In this document: positions 43,667 to 52,490 of the stretch, one piece after another
Layout of the letters: every line of letters starts with the position of its first letter
How positions within the stretch are numbered: the first letter of the stretch is position 1
Assembly: GCA_022510605.1 (NCBI GenBank)
Contig: JAFLTB010000006.1
Coordinates: 1 to 64,000, forward strand
From: Lachnospiraceae bacterium
Lineage (GTDB): Bacteria > Bacillota > Clostridia > Lachnospirales > Lachnospiraceae
Reading direction: 5' to 3'
DNA: 64,000 nt
The notes under the pieces: model-generated
Databases searched by the model: none
Seen by the model: only the letters and a program-made list of their open reading frames with translations
What the model was told of the DNA's origin: nothing
Translations under genes and position numbers: made by a program

Positions 43667-45265
43667 ATGAAATTTTCCGGACAATTTAATTTTTTTCAAT
43701 CCTTTCGTATCGCTGTCCGAAGAATAGGAAATATTTTTCTGGCGCCCATTGAGGCTCTCTGGCGCCGGCTGTCCCGGATTTTCAGTTCGACAAACATTGT
43801 GGGAAAGGTATCCGGGGACATCCGGGAGGAAGTAAAAAATGTGGGGAAAAAACCGGAGTCGCTCCAGGAATATTTCCGAATCGGAAAGCGTTATGTGGCA
43901 AAAAAAATTGTCTATTTGTGTACGCTGCTGCTTTTGTTTGGAACAGCGCTGTTTATCCAAATGGCTTTGCCCTGGATTCAGGCCCGGTATTTTACCAAAA
44001 CCCTTGTTGTCAACTCGGAGGACATGCAGGGCTATACAGGGAAGGTGCGGCTGATTGACAGCAGTGAAAACCAGCGACTGCTTTATACCGGCCCCCTGGA
44101 GGAGGGGCGAGTAAGCGGCAGAGGGACGCTGTATGACTATGACGGAAATAAGATATACGAGGGGGAATTTCTCATGGAGATGTATGAGGGGGCGGGGGAA
44201 CTGTATTATCCCGATGGGACGACACAGTACCGGGGCAGTTTTACAGAAAATCTATATGAGGGGAGGGGAAGTCTGTACTACTCAGACGGCACCCTGCAGT
44301 ATAAGGGAGATTTTGTGGCTGGCCTGTATGAGGGGACGGGAGAACTGTATGATAACGATGGAATGCTGCTCTATGAAGGGGAATTTGCCGGAGGACAAAA
44401 AAACGGTGTGGGCAAACTCTATCAAAAGGGCGAGCTGCTCTACAGTGGAACCTTTGCGGAAGACGTACTGACGGATGGCACAGCTGTTTTGTACGATGAA
44501 GAAGGAAAGCTTATATACTGCGGAGAGCTGGCAGGCGGTGCCTATGAAGGGGAGGGAACGCTATATGACGATGAGGGAAAGGTTTTATATAAGGGCGAAT
44601 TTTCGGTGGGTGTCTATGAGGGAAAGGGAACCCAGTACCGTCATGGCAAAAAGGTCTATCAGGGGGAGTTTTCGGGAGGTATGCGCTCCGGCAGAGGAAA
44701 GGAGTACAAGGGCAAAAAGCTGATATACGAGGGGGAATTTGCAGAAGACCTGAGAGAGGGAGCCGGACGTGAGTATACCAGGAAAGGCATTATGATTTAT
44801 GACGGCGCATTTGCACAGGGACAGTATGAGGGAAAGGGGAAATGCTTTGACAGCGAGACGGGAGAACTGCTGTATGATGGTGAATACTATCAGGGTCTGT
44901 ACGAAGGTGCCGGAAAACTCTATAATCCGGAGACAGGACAGCTGATTTACGACGGGGACTTTCATGCAGGAAAATATGAGGGCAGCGGGAAACTCTATGC
45001 GAAAAACGGCATTTTGCGGTATGAGGGAGAATTTCTGAATGGAAAATTCCACGGGAAGGGCGTTTTATACAAAGCCTCTACCGGAGAGGTTGTATCAGAG
45101 GGAACCTTTATCAAAGGCAAGTTTGTGCCAGAAAAGGAAAAGAAAGACGAGTCCGGAACGGAAGACGAAGAAGATACGGATAAGGAGCAGGGAGAGTCAG
45201 AGGACGAACAGGGGGATGCGGATAACGCGCAGAAGGACACAGGTGAGTCAAAAAAGGAGGAATAG
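43667..45265 (+). CDS. Membrane-anchored MORN-repeat protein
   Basis: TM (IVYLCTLLLLFGTALFIQMAL) followed by many repeats of the form YEGEF..G.YEGKGTLY. Confidence 0.9.
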   Translation: MKFSGQFNFFQSFRIAVRRIGNIFLAPIEALWRRLSRIFSSTNIVGKVSGDIREEVKNVGKKPESLQEYFRIGKRYVAKKIVYLCTLLLLFGTALFIQMALPWIQARYFTKTLVVNSEDMQGYTGKVRLIDSSENQRLLYTGPLEEGRVSGRGTLYDYDGNKIYEGEFLMEMYEGAGELYYPDGTTQYRGSFTENLYEGRGSLYYSDGTLQYKGDFVAGLYEGTGELYDNDGMLLYEGEFAGGQKNGVGKLYQKGELLYSGTFAEDVLTDGTAVLYDEEGKLIYCGELAGGAYEGEGTLYDDEGKVLYKGEFSVGVYEGKGTQYRHGKKVYQGEFSGGMRSGRGKEYKGKKLIYEGEFAEDLREGAGREYTRKGIMIYDGAFAQGQYEGKGKCFDSETGELLYDGEYYQGLYEGAGKLYNPETGQLIYDGDFHAGKYEGSGKLYAKNGILRYEGEFLNGKFHGKGVLYKASTGEVVSEGTFIKGKFVPEKEKKDESGTEDEEDTDKEQGESEDEQGDADNAQKDTGESKKEE

Positions 45266-45266
45266 C

Positions 45267-45836
45267 ATGGGATACGGGATGATATCGGAAACAGGAAATG
45301 TGCTGGTGAAATTGCTGAGTGACAATCTGGTGCCGGATGTGGTGACCACGCCGGACGGCATTGGCATGTGCAGCCCGGATGACCACGGAGATTTGAATCT
45401 GGGCATTTATTTGTATGATGTGGCGGAAAGCGAGGAGATACTGGCGCCGGGCATGGTAAATTCCGGCTTGAGAAGACAGGCCTATCCCTCCACCTTTTTG
45501 GATTTGTATTATATGTTGACAGCGTATTCAAACAGTGATTTAAAATTCCGTGCCGGGGAAGAGCAGAGAATCCTGGGACGTGTGGTGCAGGTTCTGCGGG
45601 ACAACAGTGTTCTGCCGGAGCATGCACTGGGAGAGGGAGCCAATCTGGCTGCCCGTATAGAGTTGCAGCAGATGGAGAGGTATGAGAAAATGCGGCTCTG
45701 GAATTTCCCCAATATTCCCTATCGCCTCTCTCTTTTTTACAGGGTCGGTCCCATCGAAATTGCATCGGCAAAGACACGGGATATTGTGAGAGTCACCGAT
45801 GTGGATTTTATGGTACGGGAACAGCTGGACAGATAG
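45267..45836 (+). CDS. DUF4255 / Pvc16-like CIS protein
   Basis: ETGNVLVKLLSDNLVPD...LNLGIYLYDVAES...STFLDLYYMLTAYSNSDLKFRAGEEQRILGRVVQVLRD. Confidence 0.92.
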   Translation: MGYGMISETGNVLVKLLSDNLVPDVVTTPDGIGMCSPDDHGDLNLGIYLYDVAESEEILAPGMVNSGLRRQAYPSTFLDLYYMLTAYSNSDLKFRAGEEQRILGRVVQVLRDNSVLPEHALGEGANLAARIELQQMERYEKMRLWNFPNIPYRLSLFYRVGPIEIASAKTRDIVRVTDVDFMVREQLDR

Positions 45837-45847
45837 GAGGGGTACAT

Positions 45848-46630
45848 ATGGATGCGGCAGAGAAGGATACGGCAGAGAAGGATACGGTACGGTTTCGTGT
45901 TTCGCTGGTGGTGCTTCCTGTGGATGATTTTACCGGGAACCCCATAACCGGAAGCCAGGTGAGGGTATTTATACCGGGGCAGAAGCCGCCCGTAATCAAA
46001 TCCGACGGCTACCATGTCTTTTTGAATCTGCAGGAGCCCCAGGTAGAGGTTTGCTGTGAAAGTGGCCTGTATGGTCCCCGGAGGGAAGAAGTTGTGCTGC
46101 CTGCAGGGGCGGAGCCTCTGGTGATAAAGCTCCGCCTCAGTCCCAATGCCTCCTATCCCATGCCGCCGGGAGCAACCTGTGTGGCGGGGAGGGCGGAGCC
46201 GGGCAGACGGATTCGATTTCGCTGTGCCGACAGTGGCGAGACCTACCGGCTGTCCCGGGAATATCAGCATACAGGTGAGGAAAAAGACACGCTCTGCATT
46301 TTTAATCCAAATCACAGAGAACTGGAAGGAAAGACCATGTTTATTCAGGGAAAGGACGGTAAACAGGAGTATTTTACGGCAGCGGGACTGAAAGAAGAGG
46401 GGTGCCGGCTTGCAGAGCCGCTGCAGCATGATTATAAGAAGGTGGGAACGGTGCTGTACCCGGTTTTTGAGACCTATACCAGTCCCAAGGGAGATTTTTT
46501 TCTGCTGCTGGGAAGCGGCAGAGAGGGAGAAACCACCTGGCTCTGGGAGATGGAAGGAAAAGAGGGGCTGCGGGAGGCGGTACTGGCGCCGGGGCGAATC
46601 AACCGTCTGCTATGGAAGGAGGAGATGTAA
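45848..46630 (+). CDS. Hypothetical beta-rich protein in CIS locus
   Basis: ORF between DUF4255 and PAAR-like genes, RBS aggaggggt. Confidence 0.6.
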   Translation: MDAAEKDTAEKDTVRFRVSLVVLPVDDFTGNPITGSQVRVFIPGQKPPVIKSDGYHVFLNLQEPQVEVCCESGLYGPRREEVVLPAGAEPLVIKLRLSPNASYPMPPGATCVAGRAEPGRRIRFRCADSGETYRLSREYQHTGEEKDTLCIFNPNHRELEGKTMFIQGKDGKQEYFTAAGLKEEGCRLAEPLQHDYKKVGTVLYPVFETYTSPKGDFFLLLGSGREGETTWLWEMEGKEGLREAVLAPGRINRLLWKEEM

Positions 46631-46999
46631 TTGGGATGCTGTGTATGCGGGGGAGCTATGCTGATGTGTTCCTTTGGTGTGGCGCCCTCATCCATGATGG
46701 TACTTCCAGACAAAAAGGTCATTACCGCCATGCCCATCGCGGCCATAGATGATAACAAGCCAATGGTGAATATTCTGCCCTTTGGCATGTGTACCTCACC
46801 CTCCAATCCACAGGTGGCGGCAGCCTTTGGAAGTCCCATGCCCTGTGTACCGGTGACAGCGGCGCCCTGGACACCCGGTGCGCCGACGGTGCTGATTGGC
46901 GGGAAGCCCGCTCTGAATCAGACTTCCAAGTTGATGTGTAACTGGGGCGGCATAATTCAGGTTACAAATCCCGGCACCACGACAATACAGGTTCCGTAG
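46631..46999 (+). CDS. DUF4280 PAAR-like tip protein
   Basis: MGCCVCGGAMLMCSFGVAPSSMMVLPDKKV...GGKPALNQTSKLMCNWGGIIQV; TTG start with strong RBS. Confidence 0.92.
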   Translation: MGCCVCGGAMLMCSFGVAPSSMMVLPDKKVITAMPIAAIDDNKPMVNILPFGMCTSPSNPQVAAAFGSPMPCVPVTAAPWTPGAPTVLIGGKPALNQTSKLMCNWGGIIQVTNPGTTTIQVP

Positions 47000-47033
47000 A
47001 AATTTTCAGAACAGAGATAAGAAAGGATACCGT

Positions 47034-48065
47034 ATGGATTGCAAAATTTTTATGGCAGCGATTCCGCTGTTGGCGGTGGCTATTGTTGCCCTGATTTATC
47101 TGACAGCCGCATGGAGGTTTCGACGGCTTAGGGGGCGACTGTATCAGGAATTAAAAAATCGGAATACAGGAAATGCCCTGAAGGAAGTGACGGATATAGA
47201 GGAGGGTGTGTGGGAGCGGTTTCTGCCCCGCAAACTTCTTGAGATACTGGGTGTTGGAGAATGGAAATTGCTGCCGGAAAAACTTTTAGAGGAACAGGTG
47301 GAACTCCATGTCGGGATTATAAATATAAATCTTTCCGGTTTTCAGGCGGGCATACACAGTATGGAGGCAAAGGAGGCATACAGGCTGATTAACCGGGTGC
47401 TTTCGTGCTGTATACCGTCCATTCATGAAGCGGGAGGAAGCATTACCCGTTTTCAGGACGCCGGGGTGACAGCGCTTTTTACCGATGATGTGGAGGAAGG
47501 GTTAAATGCAGCTGTATCCATTTGTGAAAAACTCCGCAAACTGCCGGACAGGGACAGAATGTATGGACAGACTGCCATCGGCATGTGTTTTGGCGAGGTA
47601 ATGTTCGGTGTGGTAGGACATGATGAACGAATGTCTGTGTTGACGCTGTCTTCCCATACGGGACTGGGGGAATTTTTGCAGCAGATGGCACCCAAATATT
47701 ATGCGAGAATACTGGTAGCGGAGAGTTATCTGGAGCATATACCGAATTTTCAAAAAAAATACAACAGCCGGTTTCTGGGGTATATCCGAATGAAAAGTAC
47801 CGGTGCAGTAGAAAAAATATATGATATTTTTGACGGAGACGATGCCTCTGTCAGAAACCAGAAGAGAAAGACGCGGATGGTCTTTGAAAGGGGTACGACT
47901 CTTTTTCTGGAGGGAGCTTATACGGAGGCAAGACGGCATTTTATTGAGGTGTTGAAAACAGACCGTTATGACAGGGCAGCCATGGAATATGTGCTGCTCT
48001 GCGACAAATATGCCGGGGAGATAGAAAATTCCGGGAAGGATATCTGCATTGAGGAATACAAATAA
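47034..48065 (+). CDS. Class III adenylate/guanylate cyclase-like protein, N-terminal TM
   Basis: VGIININLSGFQAGIH...GGSITRFQDAGVTALFTDDVEEGLNAAVSICEKL...IGMCFGEVMFGVVGHDERMSVLTLSSHTGLGEFLQQMA. Confidence 0.8.
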   Translation: MDCKIFMAAIPLLAVAIVALIYLTAAWRFRRLRGRLYQELKNRNTGNALKEVTDIEEGVWERFLPRKLLEILGVGEWKLLPEKLLEEQVELHVGIININLSGFQAGIHSMEAKEAYRLINRVLSCCIPSIHEAGGSITRFQDAGVTALFTDDVEEGLNAAVSICEKLRKLPDRDRMYGQTAIGMCFGEVMFGVVGHDERMSVLTLSSHTGLGEFLQQMAPKYYARILVAESYLEHIPNFQKKYNSRFLGYIRMKSTGAVEKIYDIFDGDDASVRNQKRKTRMVFERGTTLFLEGAYTEARRHFIEVLKTDRYDRAAMEYVLLCDKYAGEIENSGKDICIEEYK

Positions 48066-48105
48066 CCCATGGAGATGGAAGCGGCAGTGTCTGGAGGTAT
48101 AAAGT

Positions 48106-50133
48106 ATGAAATCTGTAAAATCAATAAAAACAAAACTTTTGCTGGTAATATTGGGAGTAGCCTTTGGGTTCAGTTTTTTCTTTTTGGCGGGAACCATATT
48201 ACAGCTGGAGGAGCAGAATAGCATAATACAGGAAAAAAGCAGTGAGGAAGCAGAGATTCTTTCCCATAATGCAAAGGAGAGTCTCAGTGAATTAAATAAG
48301 CGGACGGCACTGGACTTTTCCAGTGCCTGTAACAAATATTTTAATCAGTCCTTTGCGAATATCCGAAAGCATGCAGTATCCATTGGCAGGGAAATGTCCC
48401 GGCTGTACCAGTCGGACAACCGGGTGCCGCTTGACAATAATGTGGGAATTATCCGTGGAACAAAGCGCTCTGAAATAAAAGAGGAATTTGGGAAGGTTGC
48501 GCCCATCCGGGATTTCATCCGCAATCTGCCTTCCTATAATCCAAAGCAACTGGGGAAACTGGATTTATATGTGGTGACGGAAAGCGGTATGTGTCTGGAC
48601 GGCACTTCTTCACGCATGAGGAACAGCGATATCAATCTGCGCCGGGAGGACTGGTACCAACAGGCAAAGAAGCAGAAGGATATCTATTGGTCCGGTATTT
48701 CCGTGGGGCAGGTGACCGGAAAGGAAATTGTGGTCTGTGTGCAGCCCATCTATGATGGGTCTGGCCGTTTCATGGGCTGTGCCGCAGGGGACATTGTGGT
48801 TGGAAAATTCCAGGAGATGTTAGAGGAGTTCGATGAGCGGCAGATTAAATCGGTGATTTTCTTTGACCGCAAGGGAAAACTGATGTATGCTACCAACGGT
48901 TATCAAAATGTGACGGAGGTAGAGGGGTATCTGGGACAGCAGGAAATTGTGGAGGCAGAGGATGAAATCTATGCCTTTAACACGCTGGAGGAAACCGGCT
49001 GGACAATTTGTCTGGTGTTAGACCAGGAGGCAATGAATCAGACGACAGAAGATATAGAGACCGGTATTGAAAAAAATGCGGATGAAATTACAGATATTGT
49101 GGGGAGAAGCATTCGCATAAGCATTATGGTATTTGTAGGGCTTGTGGCAGTGGGTGCCTTTTTTGTACTGATACTCACCAATCTGCTGGCAGCAGGGCTT
49201 GTAAAACCAATACGCCAGCTGATGGGCCAGGTGGAGGCAGCAGGAGCGGGAGACTTAGACCAGGTGATTACGGTGGATACCAGAGATGAAATCGGTCAAT
49301 TGGCAGAGGTGTTTAATCAGATGCTTGGCAAACTCAAAGACTATATGAGGAATCTGCAGCTGGTAACAGGTGACAGGGAACGCATGGCGGCGGAGGCAGA
49401 TGTGGCAAAGAAGATTCAGAAAAATATGCTGCCGGATATTTTTCCGGCCTTTCCGGAGCGGAATGAGTTTGATGTTTACGCTGTCCTGAAACCTGTGGAA
49501 GAGGGGGACAGCAACTTTTATGATTTTTTCCTGGTAGATAAGGCGCATTTCTGTATCGTGCTGGGAGATGTGGCAGGCAGTGGAGTTCCCGCTACCATGT
49601 TTGCCGTAGTGACCAGAACGCATATTAAGAACTATGCCAAGCTGGGGTATCAGCCAGACCGTATTCTGGTGGAGACCAACAATCAGCTCAGTGAAAAAAA
49701 TGATGCAGGGATGACAGCCTCTGTATTCATTTGCATTGTGGATTTGCTGTCCGGCAGTATGCAGTATGTCAATGCAGGGGGCCAAAATCCTTTCTGGAAG
49801 CATTCTGGCAAAGACTTTGATGTGCTGCCATGCAAATCCTGTTTTTCTCTTGCCAATATGGGGAATATGCCCTATACACAGCAGACCGTACAACTGGCGC
49901 AGGGGGATATGCTCTTTTTGTATACCAAAGGAATACCGGAGACAGTGGATGACAAGGGGAATGAGTACACAGAAGGATGTCTGCAGGAGCAGTTGAATGG
50001 TCTGGTGGGCCATGAATACCAGCTGGATGGACTTCTGGGGGGAATCAACAGAGAACTGGAACAGTTCTCCGGAGATACCCCCCAGAAACAGGATGGAACG
50101 ATGTTGGTTTTCCGATATTTTGGAAAAGGGTAA
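48106..50133 (+). CDS. Cache-like sensor/HAMP/SpoIIE-PP2C-type protein
   Basis: Two TM segments, extracellular sensor, HAMP linker, C-terminal LGDVAGSGVPATMFAVV PP2C-like domain. Confidence 0.88.
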   Translation: MKSVKSIKTKLLLVILGVAFGFSFFFLAGTILQLEEQNSIIQEKSSEEAEILSHNAKESLSELNKRTALDFSSACNKYFNQSFANIRKHAVSIGREMSRLYQSDNRVPLDNNVGIIRGTKRSEIKEEFGKVAPIRDFIRNLPSYNPKQLGKLDLYVVTESGMCLDGTSSRMRNSDINLRREDWYQQAKKQKDIYWSGISVGQVTGKEIVVCVQPIYDGSGRFMGCAAGDIVVGKFQEMLEEFDERQIKSVIFFDRKGKLMYATNGYQNVTEVEGYLGQQEIVEAEDEIYAFNTLEETGWTICLVLDQEAMNQTTEDIETGIEKNADEITDIVGRSIRISIMVFVGLVAVGAFFVLILTNLLAAGLVKPIRQLMGQVEAAGAGDLDQVITVDTRDEIGQLAEVFNQMLGKLKDYMRNLQLVTGDRERMAAEADVAKKIQKNMLPDIFPAFPERNEFDVYAVLKPVEEGDSNFYDFFLVDKAHFCIVLGDVAGSGVPATMFAVVTRTHIKNYAKLGYQPDRILVETNNQLSEKNDAGMTASVFICIVDLLSGSMQYVNAGGQNPFWKHSGKDFDVLPCKSCFSLANMGNMPYTQQTVQLAQGDMLFLYTKGIPETVDDKGNEYTEGCLQEQLNGLVGHEYQLDGLLGGINRELEQFSGDTPQKQDGTMLVFRYFGKG

Positions 50134-50157
50134 AAAGCGGCAAAGGCATCTTCGCCT

Positions 50158-51441
50158 TTATGTCTCGCTCCCTTTGAGTTTTTTCTCAATATGATGATAG
50201 AGTGCAGGGATTGTTAATCCCTGAATAATCGTCGTGAAAAATACAATGGCAAAGGTTCCGCCAAGGATGATATAATAAATATTTTCCGGAATCATACCCT
50301 TGGTGCTCATAGCAAGCGCAACACACAGGCCGCCCCGCAGACCGCCCCAGGTAAGCAGCTGTATGAAGCCGCTTTTGTTGTAGCCATCGGGGAGTTTACC
50401 TATAAACAGGGTGGCCACCCCTACACTTCCGGAACGTCCCAGCAGATTGGCAACAATGGCGATTAAGGACAATAAGAGTATGTGAGGCATTTTCAGAATA
50501 TTGAAAAATGTCAGGCCCAGCATAACATACAGGATGGAATTGAGCAGATTATCCATGATTTCCCAAAATTCATCATACTGCTTCAAATCTATATGGTGGC
50601 CCTTCTGTTCCTCCCGGCCGAGAAATGCGGAGAAAAGCACACCGCATACGACGGAAGCGATGGCGCCGGAAAAATCAAATTTTTCGCACAGGAGGTACGC
50701 AAGGGATACTGCCATAAGGCTTACAAAGATTCTCCGTCCATTATCCGCTGTTTTCCTAAAGATAGGAAAGCTTATCACAGTCACCACAATTCCAACTAAA
50801 ATGGCGCCAAACAACTCCCGTCCCATTACTTCGAAAAATCCTGAGCCTTCCCCGCTGGTAGCAGTCACAAGACCTGAAAAACATACAAATAATGCAACGC
50901 CGACACCGTCATTGAGAAGGGATTCTCCCTCTATGATAAAATCAATGTTGGGAGGAAGATTAAATTTTTTCAGAATACTGGTAGCGGCAATCGGGTCTGT
51001 CGGTGCGGTAATGCTTCCAAACATCAGACAGACCGGAAAACTTATATTCAGAGCGAAAAGCTGTCCTGCTGCATAAAAGAGCACTCCATAAAATATTGCA
51101 CCGAGTAATGTGGCCCCGATGGACAGCAGGGAAATTGCCCGTGCGTGTTTTTTGAAATCAAATAAGCGCATATGACAGGAACCCGCAAAAAGCATAAAGC
51201 AAAGGATACCGTCTGTCATAAGATAATCCTCCAGATTAATTGACAGGAGGCTGTTTATGGTCTCCGTTACGGAGTTCTGCTGTGTCAGATTCATTCCAAT
51301 AATCAGCAATATGCCGCCGACGCCGATGGAAAAAAGCATCAGGGCTATCTCATAGGTAAGCTTTGTCACCTTTTCGTTGAAAAATCCAATCAAAACAATC
51401 ATAATCAGAATAATGACTGCCATTGCTAAAAAATTATTCAT
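50158..51441 (-). CDS. Monovalent cation:proton antiporter (CPA family)
   Basis: SITAPTDPIAATSILKKFNLPPNIDFIIEGESLLNDGVGVALF. Confidence 0.92.
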   Translation of the reverse strand: MNNFLAMAVIILIMIVLIGFFNEKVTKLTYEIALMLFSIGVGGILLIIGMNLTQQNSVTETINSLLSINLEDYLMTDGILCFMLFAGSCHMRLFDFKKHARAISLLSIGATLLGAIFYGVLFYAAGQLFALNISFPVCLMFGSITAPTDPIAATSILKKFNLPPNIDFIIEGESLLNDGVGVALFVCFSGLVTATSGEGSGFFEVMGRELFGAILVGIVVTVISFPIFRKTADNGRRIFVSLMAVSLAYLLCEKFDFSGAIASVVCGVLFSAFLGREEQKGHHIDLKQYDEFWEIMDNLLNSILYVMLGLTFFNILKMPHILLLSLIAIVANLLGRSGSVGVATLFIGKLPDGYNKSGFIQLLTWGGLRGGLCVALAMSTKGMIPENIYYIILGGTFAIVFFTTIIQGLTIPALYHHIEKKLKGSET

Positions 51442-51486
51442 AAAGATTCTTTCCTCCTAATTCCTTCTAACAGGTTTTCAATCCAG

Positions 51487-52263
51487 TTATTCCTTATTTT
51501 CCTCAGAATTTGAATTTTCTTCTGCCTCTCTTACCTGCGGAATTAAAGAGGCAGCCAGTCCTTTGGTTTTCCTGTTTTTCAAATATACAATACCTATGAG
51601 GGAGAATACCACTGCGCCTACAAAATTAACCATTAAATCCTTCATGGTATCTACGATTCCGATATCCAGATAGCCTCCCAGATTCAGGTCCTGTCCATTG
51701 ACCACCAGTGAGTCCACCACAATGCGGACCGGCTCATTGGCTCCGTCAGGATTCAACTTCACAGAACTGATGGCAGGAACAATCCAGTCCTTTTGCATAT
51801 CCAGTCCAAAGAACCAGTCCATGCTGAACTCAAAAAACTCCCAGAGAACCCCCGTGGTCATGGAAAAACAAAATGCGGTAAATGCCACAAAGGCGGGTGA
51901 CATGCGGACAGAAAACTTTTCACTCCTGTTAAATATATCAATCAGGGCAAATCCCACAGCGGCCATAAGGAAGCCGTTGGTTGTATGTAAAATGGAGTCC
52001 CAGATTGGAATTTTAATATAAAATGCATCGATTTCCCCCAGTATTTCTGCTGAGAAAATAAATATAAGAATTACTGTTTCCAATCCTGCCGGTATACTTA
52101 CGCTTAATGTTTTGTCAATAATCTTGGGTATCATAAACAGAATAAGCGTCAGAATCCCCAAAAATACGTTGTGGTAGCTGCCCAGAAAAAACTGACGTAC
52201 AATCGTCAGCAGTACCAGCAGTATAAGAATTAATTCCAGTATGGATTTCTTTTGTCCTTTCAT
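51487..52263 (-). CDS. Polytopic membrane protein, unknown function
   Basis: Multiple TM segments; TTGVLWEFFEFSMDW. Confidence 0.65.
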   Translation of the reverse strand: MKGQKKSILELILILLVLLTIVRQFFLGSYHNVFLGILTLILFMIPKIIDKTLSVSIPAGLETVILIFIFSAEILGEIDAFYIKIPIWDSILHTTNGFLMAAVGFALIDIFNRSEKFSVRMSPAFVAFTAFCFSMTTGVLWEFFEFSMDWFFGLDMQKDWIVPAISSVKLNPDGANEPVRIVVDSLVVNGQDLNLGGYLDIGIVDTMKDLMVNFVGAVVFSLIGIVYLKNRKTKGLAASLIPQVREAEENSNSEENKE

Positions 52264-52397
52264 TGTTCATACCTCCAAATTTTACTTTATAACGGTTACC
52301 ATTTAATTATAATAAAAATCCCTGAAAAAGCAACAATATTCTGCATTTCAGAATAAAAAGGCTTTTTGTAAAAACGAACAAACGTTCAAAAGCTTCA

Positions 52398-52426
52398 TTG
52401 CAATAAGCGGGAAGATGTGCTATAAT
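52398..52426 (+). promoter_or_regulatory. Sigma-70-like promoter (TTGCAA - 17 bp - TATAAT)
   Basis: -35 52398-52403, -10 52421-52426, upstream of ORF 52491. Confidence 0.65.
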
Positions 52427-52490
52427 AAAAAAACGAGTAACGATTTGGGCCAAGAGTTTATGTGTAATGGAATAATCTGGAGGGAATGTT

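Noticed and set aside
16923-50133. Prophage or R-type bacteriocin (tailocin) interpretation
   Set aside because: No capsid, portal, terminase, integrase, holin or lysin is visible; presence of an Afp15-like ATPase, DUF4255, DUF6760 and PAAR-like DUF4280 favours a CIS instead.
52376-52387. GAACAAACGTTC palindrome upstream of the 52398 promoter as a TetR-type operator
   Set aside because: Arms are only 4 bp and no regulator gene is adjacent; too weak to support.
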